NCBI GenBank assembly: GCA_958422185.1
Contig: CATZNW010000004.1
Coordinates: 1 to 64,000 of the forward strand
Direction of reading: 5' to 3'
Length of the DNA stretch: 64,000 bases
Origin: an uncultured Clostridium sp.
GTDB lineage: Bacteria > Bacillota > Clostridia > Oscillospirales > Acutalibacteraceae
Shown one piece after another: positions 16,208 to 25,155 of this stretch. Below the pieces are notes generated by a model. The model had not been told where the DNA came from, ran no database searches, and saw only the letters and a list, made by a program, of their open reading frames with translations. Numbering within the stretch: the first letter of the stretch is position 1; each line of letters starts with the position of its first letter. The translations under genes were made by a program, and so were the position numbers.

Positions 16208-16873
16208 TTTATTTGAAAAGGAAATCTTATTTTCAGTTCCTTTAAAAAGACGTTTTATATTTTCCCTGTGTGCAACAAGCACGATAAGCGTAAACAGCAG
16301 CGCAATTGCTGCAAGCAGAAAATTTGTGTAAAAGACATAGATTAAAGCGGGATAAAGCAAGGCTATTATGATAGAGCCCAAACTTATCCATTTGGTAATT
16401 GCAATAACGATCACAAATACGACAAAGAGAAGCAATGCAATGCGCCAATCAACCATGATCACCATGCCTGTACAGGCGGCAACGCCCTTTCCGCCTTTAA
16501 ACCTGAAGAATACGGGAAAGATATGTCCAAGAACACAGAAAAAGCCGGAGAATTCTTTATAGACCATAATTCTCTGGATCTCGGCAGGATCATCAGGTAT
16601 TCCAAAAAGATATTTCATCGGCGCGCCGAGAACTGCAAAGGTAATGATGATCGCAACGGCAACTTTTAGGATATCGCCGATCATCGTAATAACCGCAAAC
16701 CGTTTTCCGTAAGTTCTGAGCATATTCGTGGCGCCCGCGTTCCCGCTGCCGGATTCCCTGATATCCTTATCCGCAAATCTCTTGGAGAAAATAATAGAAA
16801 AATTCAGACTGCCGAGCAGATAAGATATGATGATTACAACAGCATATCTAATAACTAAGGCGGGAGTAATCAC
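16196..16873 (-). CDS. plsY: Glycerol-3-phosphate acyltransferase PlsY
   Basis: Integral membrane enzyme that acylates glycerol-3-phosphate from acyl-phosphate, the first step of phospholipid synthesis. Conserved PlsY motifs are SYLLGSLNFSIIFSK (about 16-30), DIRESGSGNAGATNMLRTYG (about 36-55) and GHIFPVFFRFKGGKGVAACTG (about 118-138). Several membrane helices lie between them. The start is GTG at 16873, overlapping the der stop by 4 bases (GTGA), so translation is likely coupled. Length 225 is slightly above the usual 200-210, owing to a basic C-terminal tail whose codons lie within the terminator stem. Confidence 0.95.
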   Translation of the reverse strand: MITPALVIRYAVVIIISYLLGSLNFSIIFSKRFADKDIRESGSGNAGATNMLRTYGKRFAVITMIGDILKVAVAIIITFAVLGAPMKYLFGIPDDPAEIQRIMVYKEFSGFFCVLGHIFPVFFRFKGGKGVAACTGMVIMVDWRIALLLFVVFVIVIAITKWISLGSIIIALLYPALIYVFYTNFLLAAIALLFTLIVLVAHRENIKRLFKGTENKISFSNKKKR

Positions 16874-18204
16874 TTTTTGCTGTCTCCCCTTTCACGGATG
16901 ATAAATCTTATAGGTGTGCCTTCCAAGCCGAAAACCTCTCTGATTTGATTTTCAAGATATCTCTGATATGAAAAGTGAAAAAGCTCTGCACTGTTAACGA
17001 AGAAAACAAATGTAGGCGGCCTGGTAGAAGCCTGAGTCATATAATAGATCTTCAGTCTTTTCCCTTTATCTGTAGGCGGCTGAACTCGAGCGGTGGCGTC
17101 AGCAAGCACCTCGTTTAGTCTGCCTGTTGAAATACGCATGGAATTATGCGAATGAACAAGGGCAATCAGTTCAAATAATCTGTCAATACGCTGACCTGTT
17201 CTTGCCGATATAAACAAAACAGGTGCGTAAGACATAAACGAAAAATCAACACTCAGCTTGTTCTTATATTCTTTCATCGTATCGGAATCTTTTTCAACAG
17301 CATCCCACTTGTTAACAGCAATAATACATGCTTTGCCGGCCTCAAGCGCAATTCCCGCAATTTTTGAATCCTGCTCAGTAAATCCCTCTACCGCATCTAT
17401 CATTATGACGCAAACATTGGCACGGTCAACAGCGGATTTTGCTCTGATCACACTAAAGCGTTCAATAGCATCCGTAACTTTGCTTTTTCTCCGAATGCCG
17501 GCAGTGTCTATAAAATTAAATTTGCCATATACGTTTTCAACGTAAGTATCTGTAGTATCCCGAGTTGTTCCGGCGATATCAGACACTATTGTTCTTTCCT
17601 CACCGCAGATCTTGTTTACAAGCGATGATTTACCAACGTTCGGCTTACCTATTATGGCAACATTGATGATTTCGTTATCTTCATCATCGTTATTATTGTC
17701 ATCAGGCAGGTATTTTATAACTTCATCAAGCAAATCTCCCGTTCCGTGTCCATGAACGGAAGATACCGCGAACGGATCCCCCAGTCCCAAATTATAAAAC
17801 TCATAAAATTCTGCTGGAGGAGCTCCTATACTGTCACATTTATTCACACACAGAACGATTGGCTTTCCGCTCTTTTGAAGCATGGAAGCAACTTCGCTGT
17901 CCGCGGCAAGAATGCCGGCTGTAACATCAGTAACAAGAATAATAACATCGGCAGTTTCAATTGCTATTTCAGCCTGAGACCGCATCTGTTTTAATATCAC
18001 GTCGTCAGAATAAGGCTCGATACCGCCTGTATCGACAAGCAGAAATTTATGTCCGAGCCATTCACAATCGCCGTAAATCCGATCTCTTGTTACGCCTGGA
18101 GTATCATCCACGATAGAAATACGAGATCCGGTCAGTTTATTAAAAAGCGTAGATTTTCCGACATTCGGCCTGCCAACTATTGCAACGGTTCCTTTCACAT
18201 ACAA
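16870..18204 (-). CDS. der: Ribosome biogenesis GTPase Der (EngA)
   Basis: Double GTPase needed for maturation of the 50S subunit. Two G domains are visible: GRPNVGKSTLFNKL at about residue 11, with DTPG and NKCD, and GKPNVGKSSLVNKI at about residue 186, with DTAG and NKWD. The C-terminal KH-like domain (about 360-444) contains KIYYMTQASTRPPTFVFFVN and RFIIRERG. A run of acidic and asparagine residues (DDNNNDDEDNE) links the two G domains. GGGAGG precedes the ATG, and plsY follows with a 4-base overlap. Confidence 0.98.
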   Translation of the reverse strand: MYVKGTVAIVGRPNVGKSTLFNKLTGSRISIVDDTPGVTRDRIYGDCEWLGHKFLLVDTGGIEPYSDDVILKQMRSQAEIAIETADVIILVTDVTAGILAADSEVASMLQKSGKPIVLCVNKCDSIGAPPAEFYEFYNLGLGDPFAVSSVHGHGTGDLLDEVIKYLPDDNNNDDEDNEIINVAIIGKPNVGKSSLVNKICGEERTIVSDIAGTTRDTTDTYVENVYGKFNFIDTAGIRRKSKVTDAIERFSVIRAKSAVDRANVCVIMIDAVEGFTEQDSKIAGIALEAGKACIIAVNKWDAVEKDSDTMKEYKNKLSVDFSFMSYAPVLFISARTGQRIDRLFELIALVHSHNSMRISTGRLNEVLADATARVQPPTDKGKRLKIYYMTQASTRPPTFVFFVNSAELFHFSYQRYLENQIREVFGLEGTPIRFIIRERGDSKK

Positions 18205-18223
18205 GCCTCCCTAAAACAATATC

Positions 18224-18259
18224 AAAAAGAAAGGCGGACATATAAAAATATGCCCGCCT
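18224..18259 (-). terminator. Terminator of the DUF177-rpmF transcript
   Basis: AGGCGGACATAT (18232-18243) pairs with ATATGCCCGCCT (18248-18259). On the minus strand the stem is followed by a T-rich tail (TTCTTTTTGAT). Confidence 0.75.
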
Positions 18260-18273
18260 GAAATGTTCAGAAT

Positions 18274-18459
18274 TTATGCTTCGTCCTTAACAACAACCTG
18301 CTTGCCGTTATAATATCCGCAGCTTGAGCATACCTTGTGTGAAACTGTGTATGCGCCGCAATTTGAGCATTTAACAAGTGTGGGAGCATTCATTTTCCAA
18401 ACGCTTGAACGCCTCTTGTTTTTTCTTGCTGTAGAAGTTCTTCTCTTTGGTACTGCCAT
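18274..18459 (-). CDS. rpmF: 50S ribosomal protein L32, zinc-binding form
   Basis: L32 of the large subunit, 61 residues, starting MAVPKRRTSTARKNKRRSSVWK as in the family. Two Cys pairs, CSNC (about 32-35) and CSSC (about 45-48), form a zinc site. It lies 38 bases downstream of the DUF177 gene, the standard pairing (yceD-rpmF) in bacteria, and is followed by a terminator. AAGGAGG precedes the ATG. Confidence 0.97.
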   Translation of the reverse strand: MAVPKRRTSTARKNKRRSSVWKMNAPTLVKCSNCGAYTVSHKVCSSCGYYNGKQVVVKDEA

Positions 18460-18497
18460 CTTTATAGCCTCCTTAATTTATATTAATTATTAGATTA

Positions 18498-19004
18498 TTA
18501 TTGTTCATCAAGCAGCTGAAGCAACGCTTCCATACGAGGGTCTACGTCTTTTTTGCAGCCGCAATCGCCTAAATTAAGATTTTTACCGCATTTATAGCAA
18601 AGACCTTTGCAGTCAGGTTTGCAAAGAATTTTTGACGGCAAAAACAACTGAATTTCTTCAGTAACGAAGTCATCAAGTTCAAGCACGCCGTTCGGTACAA
18701 CAACATATTCGTCAAAATCTGCATCCGCATCGTTTGCAAGCTGACGAACAAGGATCTTATTTACGGAAAAATTCATATCCTTAATGATCTCTTCAGCACA
18801 TCTGTCACAGAAACCATAGAACTTGAAAGAAACAGTAACATCAAGAAAAACAACACCTGCCCTTTCACCAATAGATCCTCTGACCTCGGCGCCGTTTTTG
18901 ATTGGATTGTAAGTGCTGTAAACCAGATCCTCTAAATTAAGCGTGTAGTCAATTTTAATGGGCTTTGAATCTCCGTTGAAAAGATTTGAAACATCAATTT
19001 TCAT
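18498..19004 (-). CDS. DUF177 (YceD-family) large-subunit accumulation protein
   Basis: Member of the DUF177/YceD family, found just upstream of rpmF in most bacteria and linked to 23S rRNA or ribosome accumulation. The protein has 168 residues from the ATG at 19004. An upstream in-frame start at 19094 is rejected because a consensus promoter lies at 19061-19033. Visible features are CDRCAEEI (about 77) and the C-terminal cluster CKPDCKGLCYKCGKNLNLGDCGC, typical of Gram-positive members and probably metal binding. It is cotranscribed with rpmF. Confidence 0.85.
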   Translation of the reverse strand: MKIDVSNLFNGDSKPIKIDYTLNLEDLVYSTYNPIKNGAEVRGSIGERAGVVFLDVTVSFKFYGFCDRCAEEIIKDMNFSVNKILVRQLANDADADFDEYVVVPNGVLELDDFVTEEIQLFLPSKILCKPDCKGLCYKCGKNLNLGDCGCKKDVDPRMEALLQLLDEQ

Positions 19005-19032
19005 AAAGCCACACCTCGTCTGCACTTTTAGT

Positions 19033-19061
19033 ATTATATATATTAGAGGGGTTTTTGTCAA
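19033..19061 (-). promoter_or_regulatory. Consensus promoter of DUF177-rpmF
   Basis: TTGACA (19061-19056), exactly 17 bases, TATAAT (19038-19033): a perfect sigma-A consensus, suiting a ribosomal protein transcript. Confidence 0.85.
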
Positions 19062-19140
19062 TAGCAAAATTAAAATTAATGTTTTGTGTATCATTTAAAA
19101 TTTTTAAATGATTCCCTAAATATAACACAAGCATAATCAT

Positions 19141-19169
19141 AAAATAAAAGCCGCTGAAACAGCGGCTTT
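19141..19169 (-). terminator. Terminator of the P-loop protein gene
   Basis: AAAGCCGCT (19147-19155) pairs with AGCGGCTTT (19161-19169), with a T-rich minus-strand tail, 10 bases after the stop codon. Confidence 0.75.
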
Positions 19170-19178
19170 AACGTTAAA

Positions 19179-19595
19179 TTAAAGTTCTTCACAATAATCA
19201 AAGATCTCTACCGGCAGATCTTCCTTATCACAACTGATAGTGAAATAGAAGTTTACGTCAGTTGCCTCTGAGAGCTCGGAGAGCATATCGAAAAACTGAG
19301 GAAGCTTGGAATAATCGCGTCCTACAATTTTGAATGTAGCGTCAATAAGAACATCGGTAACATCATAGTTTCCGGCACAAATACCAGCAAGGAAGCCATA
19401 AAAAGCCTTGCAGCCGTTAATTCTGTAAGTTTCCGTCTCAAGAAGCCTTGCTTTTGACGAAATATCATAGGTAAGCTTTGGTTCTTTTTCTACACAAACG
19501 ACATTGCCGTCTGAATTCTCAACACAGGAATTAACAAGGTCAACAAGCTTTTTAGTTTTTCCGGAACCTTTATTTCCGATAATAAGTTTTATCAT
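19179..19595 (-). CDS. Small P-loop protein of unknown function
   Basis: A 138-residue protein with a clear Walker A at the very N-terminus (IIGNKGSGKTKKLV, residues 5-18). No convincing DEAD/DExx helicase or kinase signature follows. A hydrophobic strand ending in Asp (VTDVLIDATF, about 79-88) could be Walker B. I recall similar short clostridial P-loop proteins annotated loosely as ATPase or PilT-like, but I do not know a function. GGAGG precedes the ATG, it has its own promoter in the pgi 3' end, and a terminator follows, so it is monocistronic. An ATP- or GTP-binding role is inferred from the P-loop only. Confidence 0.75.
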   Translation of the reverse strand: MIKLIIGNKGSGKTKKLVDLVNSCVENSDGNVVCVEKEPKLTYDISSKARLLETETYRINGCKAFYGFLAGICAGNYDVTDVLIDATFKIVGRDYSKLPQFFDMLSELSEATDVNFYFTISCDKEDLPVEIFDYCEEL

Positions 19596-19638
19596 TTATT
19601 ATTCCTCCAAGGTTAAATCATTTTTTGAAACCAACTAT

Positions 19639-19667
19639 ATATTATCATATACCGAGTTCTTTTTCAA
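19639..19667 (-). promoter_or_regulatory. Promoter of the P-loop protein, inside the pgi 3' end
   Basis: TTGAAA (19667-19662), a 17-base spacer and TAATAT (19644-19639) on the minus strand, overlapping the last codons of pgi. Confidence 0.5.
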
Positions 19668-20991
19668 GTTTTTCTTTTTCACTTTCATAACCGGGTTTGC
19701 CGAGCAGTGCAAACATATTCTTTTTGTAACTTTCCACACCGGGCTGATTGAACGGATTTACGCCAAGCATATATCCGGATACCGCACAGGCTTTTTCGAA
19801 AAAATAGATCAGATAGCCGATATTCTCTTCGGTTATGCCGCCAGCCTCCAGAACAAGGTTAGCCACGCCGCCCTCCGTATGGGCAAGAAGCGTGCCCTGC
19901 CTTGCTTTTTCGTTGATATAACTCATGGTTTTGCCGGCAAGGAAATTTAAACCGTCAAGATTCTCCGTTTCTTCTTCTATTGTGAAATCAGAAAGCGGCT
20001 TACTGAATTTGACGCATGTTTCAAACATAAGATCCGAACCGCTTTCTTGGATGTATTGGCCAACGGAATGCAGATCAGTTGAGAATACGCAGGAAACAGG
20101 ATACAGCCCTTTACCGTCCTTTCCTTCACTCTCTGCAAAAAGCTGTTTCAGCCATTCATTAAACATCGTCATACACGGCTCATAGCAAATAAAGCACTCA
20201 AGTCTCTTGCCCATATCATAAAAACAGTTTCTTATAACCGCGTATTTAAGGCAGTCGTTTTCTTCAATATCTTCACTGTTAAGGCTATCCTGAGCATATT
20301 TAGCGCCGGCCATAAGCGCTTTAATATCTATTCCCGCACAGGCTATAGGCAGCAGGCCTACTGCGGTAAGCACGGAATATCTGCCGCCAACATCGTCAGG
20401 CACAACAAAGGTCTCATAGCCCTCTCTGTCTGCAAGTTCTTTCAGTGTGCCTTTGGATCTATCCGTAGTGCAGAAAATACGCTTAGCCGCCTCTTCTTTT
20501 GAATACTTTTTATTGATCAGTTCCCTGAAGACCCTGAAAGCAATAGCAGGTTCGGTCGTGGTACCGCTCTTTGAAATCACATTTACACAGATATCTTTGC
20601 CTTCGCATACGGCAAGAACATCATTCAGCATTGCGGGGCTTATACTGTTGCCGATAAAATAGATCTGCGGGGTGTCCTTTGCGAGTGCATTGTAGTTGGA
20701 AGATCTGAGAGCTTCAATAACAGCCCTTGCTCCGAGATAGGAGCCTCCTATCCCTATAACTACAAGCACGTCACAATTATGTTTAATATAGTCCGCCGCC
20801 TTTTCTATGCGGGCAAATTCCTCTTTATCATAATCTGTTGGCAGAGTGACCCATCCAAGGAAATCGTTGCCGGCGCCGTTTTTTAAATGGAGCGTTCTGA
20901 GTGCTTCTATTCCCCTTTCGGCATTTTCCGAAATCTTCTTTTCAGAAAGGAACCTTTCAGAATATTTATTTATCAATTTTAGCTTTTCCAT
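19645..20991 (-). CDS. pgi: Glucose-6-phosphate isomerase
   Basis: Interconverts glucose-6-phosphate and fructose-6-phosphate. The 448-residue length fits the compact Firmicute type. Motifs include VVIGIGGSYLGARAVIEAL (about 77-95), NVISKSGTTTEPAIAFR (about 137-153), CTTDRSKG, DDVGGRYSVLTAVGLLP and the C-terminal GVNPFNQPGVESYKKNMF. The start is the ATG at 20991 with GAGG 8 bases upstream; a start at 21057 would add 22 unmatched residues. It is not in an operon with glycolytic genes here. Confidence 0.97.
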   Translation of the reverse strand: MEKLKLINKYSERFLSEKKISENAERGIEALRTLHLKNGAGNDFLGWVTLPTDYDKEEFARIEKAADYIKHNCDVLVVIGIGGSYLGARAVIEALRSSNYNALAKDTPQIYFIGNSISPAMLNDVLAVCEGKDICVNVISKSGTTTEPAIAFRVFRELINKKYSKEEAAKRIFCTTDRSKGTLKELADREGYETFVVPDDVGGRYSVLTAVGLLPIACAGIDIKALMAGAKYAQDSLNSEDIEENDCLKYAVIRNCFYDMGKRLECFICYEPCMTMFNEWLKQLFAESEGKDGKGLYPVSCVFSTDLHSVGQYIQESGSDLMFETCVKFSKPLSDFTIEEETENLDGLNFLAGKTMSYINEKARQGTLLAHTEGGVANLVLEAGGITEENIGYLIYFFEKACAVSGYMLGVNPFNQPGVESYKKNMFALLGKPGYESEKEKLEKELGI

Positions 20992-21068
20992 ATAAAATCC
21001 TCTCATATCACGTAATATCCAATTGCCTATTCTACAACAAAAGGAACTTATAATCAACAGTTTTTTTG

Positions 21069-22220
21069 TTAAATATTACACAGTATTTCTTTAAAGATAT
21101 ATGAGAAACTTATTTTGCCAACTGTTTTTCCCGCACATAATTTTATCGTTTTGATCGTATCCCTCCCGGAAACAATAATGATCTCACCTAATTCGTCACC
21201 TTCATTTACAGGCGCAGATACAGACGATTGTATTTTATACTCATATGTAATGTCTCCGCTGCCCTTTTTCACAAGGATTTTATCAGATTCGCCGTAGACC
21301 GGAGTGACAGATTTTTCTATACCGTTTTTGACCTTTACCGGAGTGACTTTTGAGGCGTCGATCTGAGGAACAATGACCTCATAATTTGCAAATCCGTAAT
21401 CGAGCATGTTGGCAGCGCTGTTGAATCTGCCTTCGCTGGTTTCCGCTCCAAGCACTACTGAAATTAGATTCATACCTTCTCTTTCGGCCGTTGCGCAAAC
21501 ACAGAATCCCGCTTTGGAAGTAGTTCCGGTCTTCAGTCCGGTTATTCCGGAATACGAATTGACCAGTTTATTTGTATTGTTTAATTCCGTTTCTCCATCT
21601 CTAAGATAATCAAGCCATACAGTTGTGTAATTTTTTATAAGATCATGCTGCATGACTTCGCGCGCCATAACAGCAATATCGTAAGCGCAGGAATAATGAT
21701 TCTTAGCCGTATCATCAAGACCGGTGCAGTTTTCAAAATTTGTGTTTTCAAGCCCCAGTTCTTTGGCACGCTCATTCATCATGGATACAAAAGACGTTGC
21801 CGAACCAGCAACATGCTCTGCGAGCGCTGTGCAGGCGTCGTTTGCCGATGCGATCGCAACTGCTTTAAGCAGTTCGTCTACTGTCATTTTTTCGCCTTCC
21901 TCAAGCCATATCTGGGAGCCACCCATTGCAACAGCGTTTTTGCTTGTGACCACCTCTTCATCAAGAGAAATTTTTCCGCTTTCTATTGCTTCAAGTATGA
22001 GCAGCATACTCATGACCTTAGTAACTGATGCCGGCGAAAGATGTTCGTACGCGTTTTTTTCATAAATAATATCCCCTGTATCCGCGCACATCAGAATAGA
22101 TGATTTCGACAGATCCTCAAAAGGCGCATTGTTTTCTTCATTTTCGGCAGCAAAACAATTTACCGGTGCAAATAAAGCAAGAACGGCGCATAACAAAACA
22201 GATATCAATGCTTTCATCAT
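21069..22220 (-). CDS. dacF: D-alanyl-D-alanine carboxypeptidase (PBP5/DacF type)
   Basis: Low-molecular-weight penicillin-binding protein that trims the terminal D-Ala from peptidoglycan stem peptides. A signal peptide covers about residues 1-25 (LLCAVLALFAPVNCFAAE). The three S11 peptidase motifs are present: SPASVTKV (SxxK, about residue 62), SANDAC (SxN, about 121) and KTGTTSKAG (KTG, about 228). The C-terminal beta domain (about 275-383) is followed by a hydrophobic, possibly membrane-binding tail. Length 383 matches DacF/DacB of sporeformers. Whether it acts in growth or in spore cortex cannot be told. Confidence 0.92.
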   Translation of the reverse strand: MMKALISVLLCAVLALFAPVNCFAAENEENNAPFEDLSKSSILMCADTGDIIYEKNAYEHLSPASVTKVMSMLLILEAIESGKISLDEEVVTSKNAVAMGGSQIWLEEGEKMTVDELLKAVAIASANDACTALAEHVAGSATSFVSMMNERAKELGLENTNFENCTGLDDTAKNHYSCAYDIAVMAREVMQHDLIKNYTTVWLDYLRDGETELNNTNKLVNSYSGITGLKTGTTSKAGFCVCATAEREGMNLISVVLGAETSEGRFNSAANMLDYGFANYEVIVPQIDASKVTPVKVKNGIEKSVTPVYGESDKILVKKGSGDITYEYKIQSSVSAPVNEGDELGEIIIVSGRDTIKTIKLCAGKTVGKISFSYIFKEILCNI

Positions 22221-22275
22221 AACAGATCCTTTCGCAGTAATAACAATAAATCAATATATTAATATTCTTAAAAAG

Positions 22276-22304
22276 TTGATATCATGCTTTTCATTTGCTA
22301 TAAT
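22276..22304 (+). promoter_or_regulatory. Promoter of mtaB
   Basis: TTGATA (22276-22281), a 17-base spacer and consensus TATAAT (22299-22304), 34 bases before the mtaB ATG. Confidence 0.7.
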
Positions 22305-22338
22305 CAAATATAAATAATTCTATATTTGGTGATACAAA

Positions 22339-23631
22339 ATGAAAGCTGCATTTTATACGCTCGGATGCAAAGTAAATCAGGCGGAAAGCGAATACATGTC
22401 TGAAATTTTACAGAAAGCCGGGTTTGATATAGTGGACACAGACGATGAGGCAGATTATTACATAATCAATTCCTGCACGGTAACGGCTACGGCAGATCAG
22501 AAAACAAGGCAAAGCGTGCGCCGTTTCAAAAGAAATCATCCGAACAGTACGGTAATACTGACAGGCTGTATGCCGCAGGCGTTTCCGGACGAAGCTAAAG
22601 AGCTGGAACAGGCAGATATTATCCTGGGAAATAAAAACGATAATGATATACTTGATCTAATCAACAGGCATACTGCCGAAAAAAACAGAATAATAAGCCT
22701 CAGCGAACACATGACAGGCGAACCGTTTGCGCCATGCAGAGTAAGCTCTTTCGGGGGAAGAGTCAGAGCATTTGTTAAAATAGAAGACGGCTGCGACAGG
22801 TTCTGCGCATACTGCATAATTCCGAAAAGCCGCGGCAGAGTCCGCTCAAAACCGCTTAACGATCTGAGAGATGAAGTATGCCTTCTTGCGGAAAACGGTA
22901 TAAAAGAAGTTGTTTTGGTCGGCATCAATCTCTCCGCATACGGAAATGGCGCAGGATTCAACATTGCTGATGCAGTTGAAATCTGCGCCGATATAAATGG
23001 AATTGCAAGAATACGTTTAGGAAGCCTTGAACCGGATCATATTACAGACGATATAATCAGCAGGCTTGCAAAAACTGACAAATTTTGTCCGCAGTTTCAT
23101 ATTTCTCTGCAAAGCGGCTGTGATAAAACGCTTAAAAATATGAACCGGCACTACACTACCGGCGAATATCGCGAACTTTGTGAAAAACTCAGAAGCGCAT
23201 TCAAGGGCTGCTCGATCACAACAGACGTGATGGTAGGATTTAACGAAGAAAGCGAGAGCGACTTTGAAGAAAGCCTTGAATTTGTCAGAGAGACCGGATT
23301 TGAGAAAGTTCATGTGTTTCCGTACTCAGAACGCACCGGAACCGCAGCTTCCAGGCGCGGCGATTCCGTACCAAAAGAGGAAAAAGACAGGCGTGCCGCC
23401 GTCATGATAGCCGAAACAGAGAAAATACGCCGCAAATATCTTGAAGACCAGATCGGAACTACAGTAGAAGTTCTGGTTGAAGGCAGGTCAGACAAAGACT
23501 ATCTTCGCGGCTATACCAAAAACTATACTCCTGTTTTGGTCAGATGCCGGGAAGATCTGACAGGTCTTGAAACGAAATGCGTTATAGACTCTGTAAAGAA
23601 CGGCGAGTGCTTCGCTAGTTTAGATTTTTAA
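22339..23631 (+). CDS. mtaB: tRNA t6A37 methylthiotransferase MtaB
   Basis: Radical-SAM enzyme that converts N6-threonylcarbamoyladenosine at tRNA position 37 to its 2-methylthio form. The N-terminus AAFYTLGCKVNQAESE is the MtaB spelling (MiaB and RimO differ). The three UPF0004 cysteines are present, as are the radical-SAM motif CDRFCAYCIIPKSRG (about residue 153) and a C-terminal TRAM-type domain (about 375-430). Length 430. Its last 17 bases overlap the 3' end of the convergent GHL10 gene. Confidence 0.95.
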   Translation: MKAAFYTLGCKVNQAESEYMSEILQKAGFDIVDTDDEADYYIINSCTVTATADQKTRQSVRRFKRNHPNSTVILTGCMPQAFPDEAKELEQADIILGNKNDNDILDLINRHTAEKNRIISLSEHMTGEPFAPCRVSSFGGRVRAFVKIEDGCDRFCAYCIIPKSRGRVRSKPLNDLRDEVCLLAENGIKEVVLVGINLSAYGNGAGFNIADAVEICADINGIARIRLGSLEPDHITDDIISRLAKTDKFCPQFHISLQSGCDKTLKNMNRHYTTGEYRELCEKLRSAFKGCSITTDVMVGFNEESESDFEESLEFVRETGFEKVHVFPYSERTGTAASRRGDSVPKEEKDRRAAVMIAETEKIRRKYLEDQIGTTVEVLVEGRSDKDYLRGYTKNYTPVLVRCREDLTGLETKCVIDSVKNGECFASLDF

Positions 23632-24811
23632 TATTCTCAACTTCGTTTTTAACGGCCTGTGTTTGCCCGTCAGCCAGATAGCTGTAAGAGTAAATGTAGT
23701 ATCCGCTCACATTTTGCAGATTTTCAAGATAGACGATCTGCCTTGAGACTATATTGTTACTATCGATAAATTCATTGATCGCGTAATCCTGATCTGCAGA
23801 TGCGAACTCATCTTCTTCTCCGGCTTTATAAAGAGGCAGTCCTACATAAAGCTTTGCGGCTGTTGTTCGCTCATTCCATTCCTTTGCTGTACGGGTAAAA
23901 GGCTGAACCTCATTATAAAAACCGAAATAGATCTGCGGACATATGTAATCAACAAACCCCTTTTCCGACGCCCATCTTTCCACATCGGCATAGAGCGTAT
24001 TATAATCTGTTGAGACCTTGGACTGCGGGCTGATACCGAACTGCACCGCAGAATTGGACTCCTTAACTGCCGAATAGACGCTTTTTACCATGTTTGAAAC
24101 ATTTTCTCTCCGCCAGACACCAAGAGAAAGCTCACCGCCGTCCGATATGTACTCTGAATATTCTTTTGAATCGATTTCCTCTTTGTCAGTAGGATAGAAA
24201 TAATCGTCAAAATGGATACCGTCAACAGCGTAATTCATAACTATCTCTTTCACGCCGTTAACGATCAGCTCGGTAACCTGCTCAGAGGCCGGATTGAAAT
24301 ATATTTTATCAGAAATATATACGTTGCTTTTCGTTTCTTCATTCTGATACCAGATTTTCGCCTGATTTGAATCGCTCAATTCATTTATATCATCGGACTG
24401 CGAAACCCTGTATGGATTTATCCAGGCCTCTATCCGTATATTCATGGAATGCGCGGTATTTATCATAATCTCAAGCGGATCATATTTTAATTCGGAGCCC
24501 TGCGTTCCGAAGCAATACTGTGAAACCGGAAAAAAATCAGAATCATAAAACGCATCTGCACACGGCCGGACCTGAACCGTAACGGTGTTAAGACCAACAT
24601 CTTTGACGATTTTAAGAGCGTCCCTAAAGGCGTCCTCAAAATCCTTTGACGTTTCACTTGACGCGGTAAATTGTTCAAGTTCAAAATATGTGATCCAAAC
24701 AGATTTAACATAATCTGTGCTTGATAAGGACTGTGACTTTTGATCGTTTGACGCAGAGCAGCCCGAAAGCAATAACAATACTGAAATAATTAAAGCAAAA
24801 ATTTTTTTCAT
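23615..24811 (-). CDS. GHL10-family (DUF187) glycosyl hydrolase-like lipoprotein
   Basis: Secreted lipoprotein with the lipobox LLLSGC (Cys at about residue 18), then a TIM-barrel domain of the GHL10/DUF187 type. Typical segments are SVWITYFELEQF, LNTVTVQVRPCADAFYDSDFFP, RIEAWINPYRV, VDGIHFDDYFYP (the DDYFYP acidic pair is characteristic) and FVDYICPQIYFGF. Related proteins are predicted glycoside hydrolases, often called YngK-like; the substrate is unknown. Length 398 from the ATG at 24811. The upstream in-frame start at 24889 would bury the signal peptide and is rejected. The divergent zinc-ribbon gene starts 54 bases away. Confidence 0.88.
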   Translation of the reverse strand: MKKIFALIISVLLLLSGCSASNDQKSQSLSSTDYVKSVWITYFELEQFTASSETSKDFEDAFRDALKIVKDVGLNTVTVQVRPCADAFYDSDFFPVSQYCFGTQGSELKYDPLEIMINTAHSMNIRIEAWINPYRVSQSDDINELSDSNQAKIWYQNEETKSNVYISDKIYFNPASEQVTELIVNGVKEIVMNYAVDGIHFDDYFYPTDKEEIDSKEYSEYISDGGELSLGVWRRENVSNMVKSVYSAVKESNSAVQFGISPQSKVSTDYNTLYADVERWASEKGFVDYICPQIYFGFYNEVQPFTRTAKEWNERTTAAKLYVGLPLYKAGEEDEFASADQDYAINEFIDSNNIVSRQIVYLENLQNVSGYYIYSYSYLADGQTQAVKNEVENIKNLN

Positions 24812-24864
24812 ACTTGACACTTTCCTCTTAATCTGCAAAAATAGTATTAGAAAAAGGTGATGAT

Positions 24865-25155
24865 ATGGAATACAGATTAGGCAACTCAATCAGAGTTAAG
24901 GACAAAGGAGAAACAGATCCGATCGAATGCCCTCACTGCAATAACAAAGTTAGATTTAAAGTATTCAGGAACATGGATATACGTTTTATTGCCAAATACC
25001 CTCTTATAAATGCACAGGGGGTTTATTTCCTTGTGTGCCCGAAATGCGCATCCGTTTACACCGTTGATGAGGATCAGGGCGACCTTCTTGCAAAGGGCGA
25101 AAAATATGCCGTAGGACCGTATGATTTAAAAATGCTTAAGGAATTTAAAAAATGA
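24865..25155 (+). CDS. Small zinc-ribbon protein of unknown function
   Basis: A 96-residue protein with two Cys pairs, CPHC (about 23-26) and CPKC (about 58-61), spaced like a zinc ribbon, and a hydrophobic stretch between them (YPLINAQGVYFLVCP). I do not recognise a named family. AAAAGGTGATG precedes the ATG. Its stop overlaps the start of the DUF1294 gene (ATGA), so the two are probably translated together. Confidence 0.75.
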   Translation: MEYRLGNSIRVKDKGETDPIECPHCNNKVRFKVFRNMDIRFIAKYPLINAQGVYFLVCPKCASVYTVDEDQGDLLAKGEKYAVGPYDLKMLKEFKK

